Shown here piece by piece: positions 25,451-33,861 of a DNA stretch of 33,861 nucleotides. The DNA lies in contig CALUCM010000015.1 of the NCBI GenBank assembly GCA_943914555.1, positions 1-33,861 on the forward strand. The letters are read 5' to 3'. The DNA is from an uncultured Francisella sp. GTDB lineage: Bacteria > Pseudomonadota > Gammaproteobacteria > Burkholderiales > Neisseriaceae. How positions within the stretch are numbered: position 1 is the stretch's first letter; each line of letters begins with the position of its first letter. The position numbers and the translations under genes are program-made. A model generated the notes under the pieces. It was not told the origin of the DNA. It saw nothing but the letters and a program-made list of their open reading frames with translations, and made no database searches.

Positions 25451-26338
25451 ATGAAAATAAATATGATTAAAGCAGTCATGTTGGTTAGTTGTGGTTGGAT
25501 TCTTAGTGCTTGTGCCAATCATCTTCCTTATACTTTAGATTCCCACCATGTCGCTAAGAGCCAAGATGAGAGAATCAAATATATTATCTTGCACTATACT
25601 GATGAAACAGAAGATGCCTCTTTACGTATCTTAAGCCAAGGTAAGGTCAGCGCACATTATTTGGTAGGCCAGCCTCGTGATGGGCATAAGCCTATTGTAT
25701 ATCGATTAGTTCCAGATTATAAACGAGCCTGGCATGCTGGTCTTAGTAATTGGCGTGGAAGAACTAATCTTAACGATTCTTCGATTGGCATTGAAATTGT
25801 CAATGAAGGTTGTCAAGAACAAAAAAGGGAAGAGGATATTAGTATCATTGGGCGTTGTCAGCCCTTTGACCAAATGCAAATCAAGGCGGTACTCTCCATC
25901 CTTGATCAGTTAGTGAAACGTTATCAGATCTTGCCGGAGAATATCATTGGGCACAGTGACATTGCTCCAAGTAGAAAAATTGATCCAGGCCCTCTTTTTC
26001 CTTGGCAAGAATTGGCAGAGCATGGTTTTGGTGTGTGGCCTGATCCAAAAAAAGTAGCTTATTTTTTAGGAAATCGCTCGCCAAAAGATTTGGTTGATGT
26101 GCGCAGTCTACAAGAGCTGCTCTTTGCATTTGGTTATACTGGCATAACCCAGAGTGGGGAATTGGATGTGATCACAAAAGCTGCTTTACGGGCCTTTCAG
26201 TTGCATTTTAGACCAAGTGATATCAGTGGGCGTCCTGATGCACAGACAATGGCATTGCTGCAGGCACTATTGATAGACAGGCCAGCTGAACCTTCATCTT
26301 CTCAGCAACATAAAGACACTTATCTGCCTCATCCCTAA
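25451..26338 (+). CDS. amiD: Lipoprotein N-acetylmuramoyl-L-alanine amidase, AmiD-like
   Basis: The enzyme cuts the bond between MurNAc and the stem peptide. A signal peptide ends in the lipobox LSAC with Cys21, so it is anchored as a lipoprotein, probably in the outer membrane. The Amidase_2 domain (about 43-185) has zinc ligands His48 (IILHYTDE), His168 (IIGHSDIAPSRK) and Asp178 (KIDPG), and Glu115 in IGIEIVNEG. A C-terminal peptidoglycan-binding helix bundle spans about 217-273. This order and the 295-residue length match E. coli AmiD (276). The cytoplasmic AmpD lacks the lipobox and the extra domain. AmpG in the same window fits peptidoglycan recycling. Confidence 0.92.
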   Translation: MKINMIKAVMLVSCGWILSACANHLPYTLDSHHVAKSQDERIKYIILHYTDETEDASLRILSQGKVSAHYLVGQPRDGHKPIVYRLVPDYKRAWHAGLSNWRGRTNLNDSSIGIEIVNEGCQEQKREEDISIIGRCQPFDQMQIKAVLSILDQLVKRYQILPENIIGHSDIAPSRKIDPGPLFPWQELAEHGFGVWPDPKKVAYFLGNRSPKDLVDVRSLQELLFAFGYTGITQSGELDVITKAALRAFQLHFRPSDISGRPDAQTMALLQALLIDRPAEPSSSQQHKDTYLPHP

Positions 26339-26517
26339 GTTTGATCAGAGAGGTTTTTTGTTGATTAAGCCAGCTCTGTTTTGGATTCGCAAAATGAATT
26401 GGTGGCTATTATTGTGATCAAATTAGTCTATTTTGCTAGAGAGATATATTGGCAGGAAATTGCGTGGTGCATGAATCAAGAGCAAGCGCAAGATAAGGTT
26501 AGCTTTATAAATTTCGA

Positions 26518-27765
26518 TTAACGAAAATACCTTAAAAAAGACCATATTTTTCTTTTTTTTAAGTAGGTTAGATTGTTTTCATTTTGGTAAGCCTCTTGCT
26601 CAAATACGATACGACGGTAGGCCAAAAAGGAGTTTTTATAGCGAAAAAGATTAAAAGTGTAATGTAATAAATAAAGTAAATAAAATCCAATCAACCCTAA
26701 CTCTTTTTGTTGTTGAATATGAATTTTTTCGTGATTGATTAATTCTTTCGTGGCGATTTTTTTGTCGCGGCAGATAATAAAAGGATAAATGGTAATGGCA
26801 TTAAAACCTTTAGGGGTCAGCCACTGACTAAACATAATGATCGGTAGTCTAGATTTCATCCAGTAGCTGGTGATTGAGGCAGCAAGGAGATTTTCTATCA
26901 TTAGAGTGTAAAGTAAAAGTGGCCATAGCACAGTGAATAATGTGTGGGGTAGTTGTGTGAACCACAGGGGCTCATGTATTAGCATGCTCAGTACGATAGC
27001 GCGACGACTAGAGTAATTGAGTCTGCATGCATGAGCAATTAGTGAAGCGGTGATTAAAGTTAGGCAGTAATAGAGTAGTAGGCTGGCTAATACTTTCCAA
27101 AAAGATAAAAAATGCCAAGCGGTAACTGATAATTGTGGTATTAGACTTAAGATATTGAGCAGTAAAATTGCGATGGTTAACAAAGATAAAAGAGGTGTTT
27201 TTTTAACCAGTCTTTTGTTTAATCTGGGAAGAATAATTAAAGCAGCAATAAACACAGTAAAGTATGCTAATTGGATATAAGAAATCTTTATATTTAAGCT
27301 ATTGAACTGAGTAAAAGAAGTATTAAGTAGTGGCAACGTCCAAGAAGCGTTGTAAAAAGCAATAAACAAACTCAGGCAGCACCATAAGAGAGTAAGTGGC
27401 AAGTTAGCGCGGCTAAGGTAACTATAAAAAGGAGATAGATGGCTACTTGGACTTATGCTAATCATCAGTAATAGCCATTTTCCGATCAGAGGAGGCTGCA
27501 ATAGTTTGATTAAACCTAAAGCAATGACTGGCATAATGGTGTACAGCAATAGAGAAGCAATCAGCCAATTTGCAGGCTTAGCCAAACTTTTTTTCAGTTG
27601 GGGGGTACTTAAATTGTGGATCATCAGTAATAGATCAAATATGATCAAATACGGTACACTGTATTGCCAAAATGCCCCATCTGCTGACCTACTTAGCTGA
27701 AAAAGTATAATCAGCAAAGTGAGCCAGAAAAAATGGTAGTATAAAAAGCGGACAAAAGATTTCAT
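26518..27765 (-). CDS. Multi-spanning membrane protein with C-terminal HExxH domain
   Basis: Residues 1-305 form about nine or ten hydrophobic segments; two stretches (LLLMISISPSSHLSPFYSYLSRANLPLTL and RRAIVLSMLIHEPLW, residues about 98-126 and 254-268) vaguely resemble the bile-acid/sodium symporter fold, but its Glu and Asn signatures are absent. Residues about 320-415 form a distinct tail: FNAITIYPFI, HEKIH (His345, Glu346, His349), a hydrophobic helix, then FEQEAY with Glu391 as a possible third metal ligand. This tail resembles small HExxH proteins I recall from Bacteroidota. Function unknown; a membrane protease is inference. It diverges from pepP. Confidence 0.65.
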   Translation of the reverse strand: MKSFVRFLYYHFFWLTLLIILFQLSRSADGAFWQYSVPYLIIFDLLLMIHNLSTPQLKKSLAKPANWLIASLLLYTIMPVIALGLIKLLQPPLIGKWLLLMISISPSSHLSPFYSYLSRANLPLTLLWCCLSLFIAFYNASWTLPLLNTSFTQFNSLNIKISYIQLAYFTVFIAALIILPRLNKRLVKKTPLLSLLTIAILLLNILSLIPQLSVTAWHFLSFWKVLASLLLYYCLTLITASLIAHACRLNYSSRRAIVLSMLIHEPLWFTQLPHTLFTVLWPLLLYTLMIENLLAASITSYWMKSRLPIIMFSQWLTPKGFNAITIYPFIICRDKKIATKELINHEKIHIQQQKELGLIGFYLLYLLHYTFNLFRYKNSFLAYRRIVFEQEAYQNENNLTYLKKRKIWSFLRYFR

Positions 27766-27795
27766 AAACTATTTTTTAGTAAATAGGTCGTGATC

Positions 27796-27824
27796 ATCAT
27801 ACCGAAATTGCCTTTAGTCGACAA
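27796..27824 (-). promoter_or_regulatory. Candidate promoter of the HExxH membrane protein gene
   Basis: Minus-strand -35 TTGTCG (27819-27824) and -10 TATGAT (27796-27801) have a 17-base spacer and lie about 30 bases ahead of the ATG at 27765. It sits in the 74-base gap shared with pepP. Confidence 0.5.
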
Positions 27825-27839
27825 AATTAGGGAATTATT

Positions 27840-29645
27840 ATGGTAAAAGAACAAGTTAACGCACGTATTTTACGCTTACAAAAAGCACTTGTTGACAATG
27901 GCCTTGCTGCTTGGGTGATACCTACTGCTGATCCACATATGTCAGAATATCTTACGGAACACTGGCAAACGCGCGCTTATTTTTCAGGATTCACTGGCTC
28001 AGCAGGTACTTTGGTTGTGACAGTAAAAAACGCGCTATTATGGACAGATGGCCGCTATTGGGAACAAGCCAAGCAGCAATTGCATGGTACTTTGGTCCAA
28101 TTAGCCCCTGAAGTAAAAATGCAGATTGGGCCTTGGCAATGGCTGTTGGGTGTTTTAGAGCTCAAACAAATCATTGCTGTTGATCCTGCGGCAATTTCTT
28201 ATGCAGAATATCTTGCTTTGCAACAACCATTGCAAGAAAAGCAAATCACACTTTATTTTAATGCACAGCTTATTGATGTTCTGTGGCCTGATCGTCCTGT
28301 CTTACCGAAATTGCCTATTTATCGTCATGATCCACAGATGGTATCACTGAGTGCTCGCGAGAAGTTATCATATATAAGAGAAAAAATGCGGCAACAAAAA
28401 AATGATGCACATTTACTATCAAGCTTAGATGATATTGCCTGGTTGACCAATTTACGTGGTAATGATGTGCAGTTTAATCCAGTATTTTTAGCGCACGTTT
28501 TGATTGAGGAACATCAGGCATTTTTATTTGTTGATCATGCCAAGCTTGATGCATCAGTACGCGATTATTTGATAGAGCAGGGTTTTTCGCTACGACCTTA
28601 TGAACACATTAGTCAATTCTTAGCCAATCGTCCAATCAAACGCTTGTTGTTGCAGGCTAATAAAATTGCCTATGCTACTGTCAAGCAACTGTCAGATCAA
28701 ACACAAGTGGTGAACGCGATTTCTCCTAGTACTTTATTTAAATCACGTAAAGATCAACAGGAGTTGGCGCATATTCGTGAGGCCATGCGCCAGGATGGGA
28801 TCGCTTTATGTGAATTTTTTGCTTGGTTGGATGAGATGATTGCAGCCAAAAAACGCATTTCAGAGTTGGACATTGCTGAGGAACTAGCTAACTGGCGTGC
28901 CAAACAGCATCATTTTGTTTCTTTGAGTTTTCCTACTATTGCAGGGTTTAATGCCAATAGCGCTATGGCGCATTATGTTGCCACTTCGCACTCCTATGCT
29001 TGGATAGAAGGTAATGGTTTGTTATTAATTGATTCTGGTGCCCACTACCAAAATGGGACCACCGATATCACCCGGGTGGTTGCGATTAATCGGGTAACAA
29101 AGATGCAACAGCGCGACTATACTTTAGTTATGAAAGCCCATATTAATATGGCCAGTTTGGTGTATCCACAAGGAATTCCCATGCCATTACTAGATACTAT
29201 GGCAAGAGCTCCGTTATGGCAAGAGCACTTGGATTATAATCATGGCACGGGACATGGGGTGGGATATTTTTTAAATGTCCATGAAGGACCTCAGATACTT
29301 TCCTACCACGCAGCAAGACTGTCTGGCACAGAAGTTTGTCCGGGGATGGTGACTTCAATTGAGCCGGGTCTGTATCGATCTAATCAATGGGGCGTGCGTT
29401 TAGAAAACTTGGCGGCTTCAGTGCCTCATCAAAAAACAGCTACTTTGCTTGAAAACCAACAATTTTTACAATTTGAGATATTAACATTATGTCCTTTTGA
29501 CCGGCGTTTACTTGATATCCGCTTGCTGGATGATCGAGAAAAAAACTGGATTAATGTCTATCATGCTTGGGTAAAAAGGACGTTATCTTCACAGCTAAGC
29601 GCGCGAGCGAAGGCTTGGCTGCATCAAGCCTGCTCTGCGCTTTGA
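27840..29645 (+). CDS. pepP: Xaa-Pro aminopeptidase, long form (M24)
   Basis: Removes the N-terminal residue when proline is second. At 601 residues it is the long, eukaryote-like aminopeptidase P rather than the E. coli type (441). Two creatinase-like N-terminal domains (to about residue 310) precede the M24 domain with dinuclear metal ligands Asp398 (LIDSGAHY), Asp409 (GTTDIT), His472 (HGTGHGVGY), Glu508 (SIEPGLY) and Glu522 (VRLENL). The end (LTLCPFDRRLLD, WINVYHAWV) is the M24C tail of this subfamily. Start ATG 27840 follows GGGAA. The gene converges on sodB with a 25-base gap. Confidence 0.94.
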   Translation: MVKEQVNARILRLQKALVDNGLAAWVIPTADPHMSEYLTEHWQTRAYFSGFTGSAGTLVVTVKNALLWTDGRYWEQAKQQLHGTLVQLAPEVKMQIGPWQWLLGVLELKQIIAVDPAAISYAEYLALQQPLQEKQITLYFNAQLIDVLWPDRPVLPKLPIYRHDPQMVSLSAREKLSYIREKMRQQKNDAHLLSSLDDIAWLTNLRGNDVQFNPVFLAHVLIEEHQAFLFVDHAKLDASVRDYLIEQGFSLRPYEHISQFLANRPIKRLLLQANKIAYATVKQLSDQTQVVNAISPSTLFKSRKDQQELAHIREAMRQDGIALCEFFAWLDEMIAAKKRISELDIAEELANWRAKQHHFVSLSFPTIAGFNANSAMAHYVATSHSYAWIEGNGLLLIDSGAHYQNGTTDITRVVAINRVTKMQQRDYTLVMKAHINMASLVYPQGIPMPLLDTMARAPLWQEHLDYNHGTGHGVGYFLNVHEGPQILSYHAARLSGTEVCPGMVTSIEPGLYRSNQWGVRLENLAASVPHQKTATLLENQQFLQFEILTLCPFDRRLLDIRLLDDREKNWINVYHAWVKRTLSSQLSARAKAWLHQACSAL

Positions 29646-29670
29646 TAAAATAGAGGTGAAAAATTAGCGG

Positions 29671-30264
29671 TTATTTCTGAGAGTAATTTTTAGCTACAAA
29701 GGACCAGTTGACCAACTCCCAGAAATGTTTGAGATAATCCGGACGCGCATTACGATAGTCAATGTAATAAGCGTGTTCCCACACATCAACGGTCAATAGA
29801 GGTGTTAAATTAGGCTGTCTTACTGGAGTATCGGCATTGCTGGTATTGATAATTTCAAGTTCTCGATTCTTATTTTTGACTAACCAAGTCCAGCCAGAAC
29901 CAAAATTGGCAGTTGCTTTATCGGTAAATTCTTTCACAAAATTATCGTATGAATTAAAGGCCTTATTAATCGCAGAGAGTAAATCGCCCTCTGGTTTGCT
30001 CTTACTATTTGGTGATAAACAATTCCAATAGAAAGTATGATTCCACACTTGTGCTGCATTATTAAATAAACCTCCACTGGCTTTACTAATAATAGTTTCT
30101 AAGGAATCATCAGCGCTAAATTCTTTATTATCCGTCAATTGTTTATTAAGGTTGTTAACATAAGTTTGATGATGTTTGCCATAATGGTAGTTAATAGTTT
30201 CCTCTGAAATATGAGGCTCCAAGGCATTTTTGGCATAGGGTAGGGGAGGTAGTTCAAACGGCAT
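29671..30264 (-). CDS. sodB: Iron superoxide dismutase
   Basis: Converts superoxide to peroxide and oxygen. The 197-residue protein shows the metal ligands His27, His76 (AAQVWNHTFYWN), Asp160 and His164 (DVWEHAYYIDYRN). Gln72 inside AAQVWNH places it with Fe-type rather than Mn-type enzymes. No signal peptide, so cytoplasmic. The start ATG 30264 has AAGGAG about 10 bases ahead. It is the last gene of the minus-strand run behind ftsB, separated by about 96 bases that may hold its own promoter. Confidence 0.96.
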   Translation of the reverse strand: MPFELPPLPYAKNALEPHISEETINYHYGKHHQTYVNNLNKQLTDNKEFSADDSLETIISKASGGLFNNAAQVWNHTFYWNCLSPNSKSKPEGDLLSAINKAFNSYDNFVKEFTDKATANFGSGWTWLVKNKNRELEIINTSNADTPVRQPNLTPLLTVDVWEHAYYIDYRNARPDYLKHFWELVNWSFVAKNYSQK

Positions 30265-30360
30265 ATATTGTACTCCTTTAAATTAAAATATTTTTTTGTA
30301 TGATTATTGTACAGCAAGAGAATAGGGGGGACAAATCTGTATAAAATAGCCAATAATGGA

Positions 30361-30630
30361 TTAAGGAACTATTTGATAGTATATTTCATCTTTATGAATG
30401 AAACCTAGCTGCTGTCGAGAGGTTTCTACGATAGCCTCTTGTCCATGATGCAAATCATCTATTTCAGCGCGTAAGGCATTATTGCGTATTTGTAAACGAT
30501 GACTTAAATTCTCCATCTGAGTCAATCGCTGTTCCGTTAAGCGAAATTCTTTTAATCCTTCTTGATCAAACCAAATGTGGTATTGTAAGACCAAAATAAT
30601 CATAATCAGAAATAACGCAATGAATTTCAC
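30361..30630 (-). CDS. ftsB: Cell division protein FtsB
   Basis: A small bitopic divisome protein that joins FtsL and FtsQ. The 89-residue product has an N-terminal membrane helix (about 3-20, IALFLIMIILVLQYHIWF), a coiled coil (about 28-65) and the typical end ETSRQQLGFIHKDEIYYQI. It starts at GTG 30630, with AAGG about 10 bases ahead, 21 bases behind eno. The eno-ftsB order is usual in Beta- and Gammaproteobacteria. Confidence 0.93.
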   Translation of the reverse strand: MKFIALFLIMIILVLQYHIWFDQEGLKEFRLTEQRLTQMENLSHRLQIRNNALRAEIDDLHHGQEAIVETSRQQLGFIHKDEIYYQIVP

Positions 30631-30651
30631 GGTGATTTACCTTGACTAGTG

Positions 30652-31950
30652 CTAATTTCCTTGCTGATGGGCTAACTGAGCAAAGGCTCTGTTACCAGGA
30701 TAATAAGCGTAGCGGCCCAACTCCTCTTCAATACGCAATAGTTGATTATATTTCGCCAGTCTGTCAGAACGAGAAAGAGAGCCTGTTTTAATTTGCATAC
30801 AGTTGGTAGCTACAGCCAAATCAGCAATGGTGCTGTCTTCGGTTTCGCCTGAGCGGTGACTCATGATGCTGCTGTAATGATTTCTTTTGGCAACCTCAAC
30901 AGTCTGTAATGTTTCACTTAGAGTGCCTATTTGGTTAACTTTCACTAGCACAGCATTGGCAATGCCAGCTTCAATGCCAGCTTTTAATATGCTAGGATTA
31001 GTAACAAAAATATCATCCCCTACAAGCTGCACTCGTTGACCCAATCGTTGGGTCAATAATTGCCAACCTTGATGATCATTTTCTGCCATACCATCTTCAA
31101 TGGAAATAATTGGAAATTGTTCTAATAGATTTGTTAAATAGTCAGTCAGCTGAGCGGCGTCAAAAGAACGCTGTTCACCAGCAAAACTGTAGACACCGTT
31201 TTGATAAAATTCAGAAGCGGCGCAATCCAGGGCAAAGAAAACTTCTTTCCCCACATGATAACCCGCTTGCTCTGTGGCTTCTGACATTAACTCTAAAGCC
31301 AGCTTGTGATTGGCCAATTCAGGTGCAAAGCCACCTTCGTCACCTACAGCTGTAGAGCAATTTCTTTGATCAAGGATTGTTTTTAAAGCGTGAAAGATTT
31401 CGCAGCCTGCACGTAGTGCTTCTTTGAAAGAGGTAAAACCTGTCGGTACTAACATGAATTCTTGAATATCAAGCCCATTATTGGCATGTGCACCACCGTT
31501 GATGACATTCATCATAGGTACTGGTAAGGAAAATGGACCAGTCCCGCCAATATAACGATATAAAGGTAGGCCTACTTCATCTGCCATTGCTCTTGCAACT
31601 GCCAAAGAGACAGACAAAATAGCATTTGCGCCGAGGCGGGATTTATTATTAGTACCGTCTAGACGAATTAATATATCATCAAGTTCTATTTGATTTTCTG
31701 CATCCAAACCGATAATATGGTCAGCAATTTCTTTGTTGATATGTGACACCGCCCTCATTGTCCCTTTGCCATTGAAACGCTTTTTATCGCCATCACGCAG
31801 TTCCACTGCTTCTTTGCTGCCGGTAGAAGCACCTGAGGGCACTGATGCTCTACCAAAAGCACCGCTTTCTAGAAGAATATCGCATTCGACAGTGGGATTA
31901 CCGCGAGAGTCAAGAATTTCTCTTGCCCAAATATCAACTATACTGCTCAT
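30652..31950 (-). CDS. eno: Enolase
   Basis: Interconverts 2-phosphoglycerate and phosphoenolpyruvate in glycolysis; bacterial enolase can also belong to the RNA degradosome. The 432-residue protein is full length. Motifs: ILDSRGNPTVE near the start, GASTGSKEAVELRD loop, EFMLVPTG, VGDEGGFAP, magnesium-site SIEDGMAENDHQGW and QLVGDDIFVTN, catalytic Lys in VLVKVNQIGTLSE, and MSHRSGETED. Start ATG 31950 follows AAAGGCG. It lies 92 bases behind efp on the same strand, and ftsB follows. Confidence 0.98.
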   Translation of the reverse strand: MSSIVDIWAREILDSRGNPTVECDILLESGAFGRASVPSGASTGSKEAVELRDGDKKRFNGKGTMRAVSHINKEIADHIIGLDAENQIELDDILIRLDGTNNKSRLGANAILSVSLAVARAMADEVGLPLYRYIGGTGPFSLPVPMMNVINGGAHANNGLDIQEFMLVPTGFTSFKEALRAGCEIFHALKTILDQRNCSTAVGDEGGFAPELANHKLALELMSEATEQAGYHVGKEVFFALDCAASEFYQNGVYSFAGEQRSFDAAQLTDYLTNLLEQFPIISIEDGMAENDHQGWQLLTQRLGQRVQLVGDDIFVTNPSILKAGIEAGIANAVLVKVNQIGTLSETLQTVEVAKRNHYSSIMSHRSGETEDSTIADLAVATNCMQIKTGSLSRSDRLAKYNQLLRIEEELGRYAYYPGNRAFAQLAHQQGN

Positions 31951-32042
31951 GAGCGCCTTTCTGCTAAGAACGTGAAATTAATAAACGACTTATCAAGGTT
32001 CGTATCAGCAAACAACGTATCTTGCTTCTGTTAAACATAAGC

Positions 32043-32606
32043 TTACGAAGCTCGTTTTCTAAATTCATTGGTACGGGTATCGATTTCAATTTTATCGCCA
32101 TTATTAATGAAAGCAGGAACATTCAATTCAAATCCTCCTTCAATGCGTGCTGGCTTCATTACTTTACCCGAAGTATCGCCTTTGACAGCAGGTTCGGTAT
32201 ACTCTATTTGGCGTACAATAATCGTAGGAAGTTCGACAGAAATGGCGTTGCCTTGATAAAAAGTTACTTCACATACATCAAGCATTCCGTCAATAATATA
32301 GTAGACGGTATCGCCCAGATTATCAGCTTCAATTTCATATGGATTAAATTCTTCATCCATAAAAACATACATTGGATCTGCAAAATAGGAGTAAGTACAT
32401 TGTTTTTTTTCTAGTACGATATCTTCTAACTTGTCATCAGCACGATACACTGCTTCCGAGATATTGCCGTTTAATAAATTCTTTAATTTCATTTTGACGA
32501 CAGCGGCATTGCGACCAGATTTATTATATTCTGTTTTTTGAATAACCATGGCATCTTTTCCTGCCATAAACACATTGCCTACTCGCAACTCTTGGGCTGT
32601 TTTCAT
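32043..32606 (-). CDS. efp: Elongation factor P, arginine (rhamnosylated) type
   Basis: EF-P rescues ribosomes stalled at proline runs. I chose ATG 32606 (MKTAQELRVGN), preceded by AGAGGACC; a longer frame from 32633 adds nine unlike residues. From this start, the loop KSGRNAAVVKMK puts Arg at position 32, exactly the residue that EarP rhamnosylates in Pseudomonas and Neisseria. The three OB-like domains are complete in 187 residues and the C-terminus ends RTNEFRKRAS. earP is directly upstream on the same strand, with a 72-base gap. Confidence 0.97.
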   Translation of the reverse strand: MKTAQELRVGNVFMAGKDAMVIQKTEYNKSGRNAAVVKMKLKNLLNGNISEAVYRADDKLEDIVLEKKQCTYSYFADPMYVFMDEEFNPYEIEADNLGDTVYYIIDGMLDVCEVTFYQGNAISVELPTIIVRQIEYTEPAVKGDTSGKVMKPARIEGGFELNVPAFINNGDKIEIDTRTNEFRKRAS

Positions 32607-32678
32607 AGTGGTCCTCTGCAAACAAATCGCCACTTTGGATAACGCTGTGGCGAAACAAATTGTGATTAATTAATAGCG

Positions 32679-33764
32679 CTATTTTAGCTGTTTTTTGATA
32701 AAGTGGCTAAGTCTTTCACAAGCGCTTGATTGGGAAAGTAGAAAATTACTCCATAGTTGTGTTCCATTACGCCAGTGCTCAATATTTTGCCATAATAAGT
32801 GAAAATACTCCGTTCTTTGTGCATGAGTTAAAGTGTTCTGGCCATTTAGCTCCATCATAAGAGCGTGCCAGGCTTGATAAATATCTTTGTGATAATAAGG
32901 CTTTATTATTTGGCAGAAAGCCTCTACTTTTGCTAGGTGGATATGGTTTTTTTGAGGATAACAATGCCAAAAAAAAGGTAACCCTGCTAATTGAGCGCGT
33001 GCGAAGCTATCTTCACCTCGTACAATGGCCATATCTGCTTGCCATATCTGTTCATCGAATATGATTTGGTTGGTAAAATCAAGTAGCTTAATATTATTTG
33101 CTGCTAATCTTTTCTTGGATAGGACTTGGCTTATTTGACTCTTCACTATGTATAATTCATAGTTCACATGTAATTGGTCCCAGGATGATAACCATTTTTC
33201 CCAATCAAAAGAGGGATAGGCGAATAAAAAAACGTGTTTTTGTATAGAGGAGAAAGTCAATCGTTTTTTAAATACTTTTTCTTTTATGCGATAGTCTTTT
33301 TCCACCAATAACCCCCCACTCTCTGGCAGTACACCAAGAAAATAAAAGAATTTACGGGGATAACCGAGGGAAGGTTGCAAATGGTAGGAAAGAGTCCAGG
33401 TTTCTAAACTAAAGTATTCAAGCACAATATGCAAAGGAGGGGCAGTAAAACAAATCTCTAATTTGTGTTCTGAAAAGCAGGCGAAAGTTTCGATAATTAC
33501 TTGAGGTGGTCTATCATTCATTTTTTTTTGTAAAAATTTGCTTTGCCAAGGTAGTACATCGATCCCCTCAATTTCTTGGGGCATATCACAATCTTTAATT
33601 CTGTTTTCCAAGCGTTTTAAACTAGATAATTCGTTTACCCACAGGCTGATATGATAGGTGCCACTTGCATTTAATTGACGAGCCAATCGGTAAGCAACGC
33701 CAATATCACCAAAGTTATCGATTACTTGACAAAAAATCCAAATGCTTAGTAGCGGTTTCTTCAT
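32679..33764 (-). CDS. earP: Protein-arginine rhamnosyltransferase EarP
   Basis: EarP transfers rhamnose from dTDP-rhamnose to Arg32 of EF-P and so activates it. The 361-residue GT-B-like enzyme has the N-terminal FCQVIDNFGDIGVAYRLARQL block with Asp16 and Asp20, equivalent to the conserved pair of the Pseudomonas enzyme, and the C-terminal nucleotide-sugar block IVRGEDSFARAQLAGLPFFWH. The dTDP-rhamnose genes are not in the window. The start ATG 33764 has a weak ribosome binding site. It precedes efp, the usual order. Confidence 0.95.
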   Translation of the reverse strand: MKKPLLSIWIFCQVIDNFGDIGVAYRLARQLNASGTYHISLWVNELSSLKRLENRIKDCDMPQEIEGIDVLPWQSKFLQKKMNDRPPQVIIETFACFSEHKLEICFTAPPLHIVLEYFSLETWTLSYHLQPSLGYPRKFFYFLGVLPESGGLLVEKDYRIKEKVFKKRLTFSSIQKHVFLFAYPSFDWEKWLSSWDQLHVNYELYIVKSQISQVLSKKRLAANNIKLLDFTNQIIFDEQIWQADMAIVRGEDSFARAQLAGLPFFWHCYPQKNHIHLAKVEAFCQIIKPYYHKDIYQAWHALMMELNGQNTLTHAQRTEYFHLLWQNIEHWRNGTQLWSNFLLSQSSACERLSHFIKKQLK

Positions 33765-33861
33765 TAACTATCCACTGAACTGCTCAAACTTATTAACAAA
33801 TAGGAGTGATAAAAAATATTTTTTTAGGCCCAATAACGAAAAAGAAGGGAGTATATTGTAA

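Noticed and set aside
1..33861. CRISPR arrays, tRNA or rRNA genes, complete insertion sequences, Neisseria-type DNA uptake sequences
   Set aside because: I looked by eye for regular repeats, tRNA-like TTCGA arms, transposase motifs and GCCGTCTGAA, and found none that hold up.

Overview
The window is chromosomal DNA of an AT-rich betaproteobacterium. The inference rests on gene order: topA, smg, dprA, the LysM-family gene, def, fmt, rsmB, ntrY, ntrX forms the block known from Neisseria and other Betaproteobacteria. EF-P carries Arg32 beside an earP gene, the rhamnosylation-type arrangement common in that class. I cannot name a genus. A broken proA gene hints at a reduced or host-dependent lifestyle, but that is inference.

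Layout. 1-1100: a cut-off reading frame and two small exported proteins of unknown role, tightly overlapped. 1100-1600: no convincing gene. 1600-5333 (minus): topA followed by an amino-acid permease. 5490-7207 (plus): an olsB/olsA-like pair, the two acyltransferases of ornithine-lipid synthesis, sitting between topA and smg. 7194-9928 (minus): a secreted LysM-family relative, dprA and smg in one operon. 10115-16791 (plus): def, fmt, rsmB, an NtrY-like kinase, an NtrX-like regulator and rsmD. 16803-21545: ampG, proA (interrupted by one stop codon), htpX, cca. 21605-25424: a YdgA/DUF945 protein, a candidate small RNA on the opposite strand, dnaQ and a fused ispDF gene. 25451-26338: a lipoprotein amidase of the AmiD type. 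26518-27765 (minus): an unusual membrane protein with a HExxH-bearing tail. 27840-29645: long-form aminopeptidase P. 29671-33764 (minus): earP, efp, eno, ftsB and sodB.

How the genes fit together. Most are housekeeping: translation and its modification (def, fmt, rsmB, rsmD, cca, efp, earP), isoprenoid precursors (ispDF), DNA topology, proofreading and uptake (topA, dnaQ, dprA), division (ftsB), membrane protein quality control (htpX) and glycolysis (eno). A second theme is the cell envelope: ornithine lipids (olsBA), muropeptide import (ampG), peptidoglycan trimming (amiD) and envelope-associated two-component sensing (ntrYX).

The points most worth a second look are a roughly 100-nt small RNA with a well-formed promoter and terminator on the minus strand at 23307-23442, the two-part membrane protein at 26518-27765, the single-base proA lesion, the in-frame ispD-ispF join that keeps an internal ribosome binding site, and the NtrX regulator that has lost its ATPase motifs.
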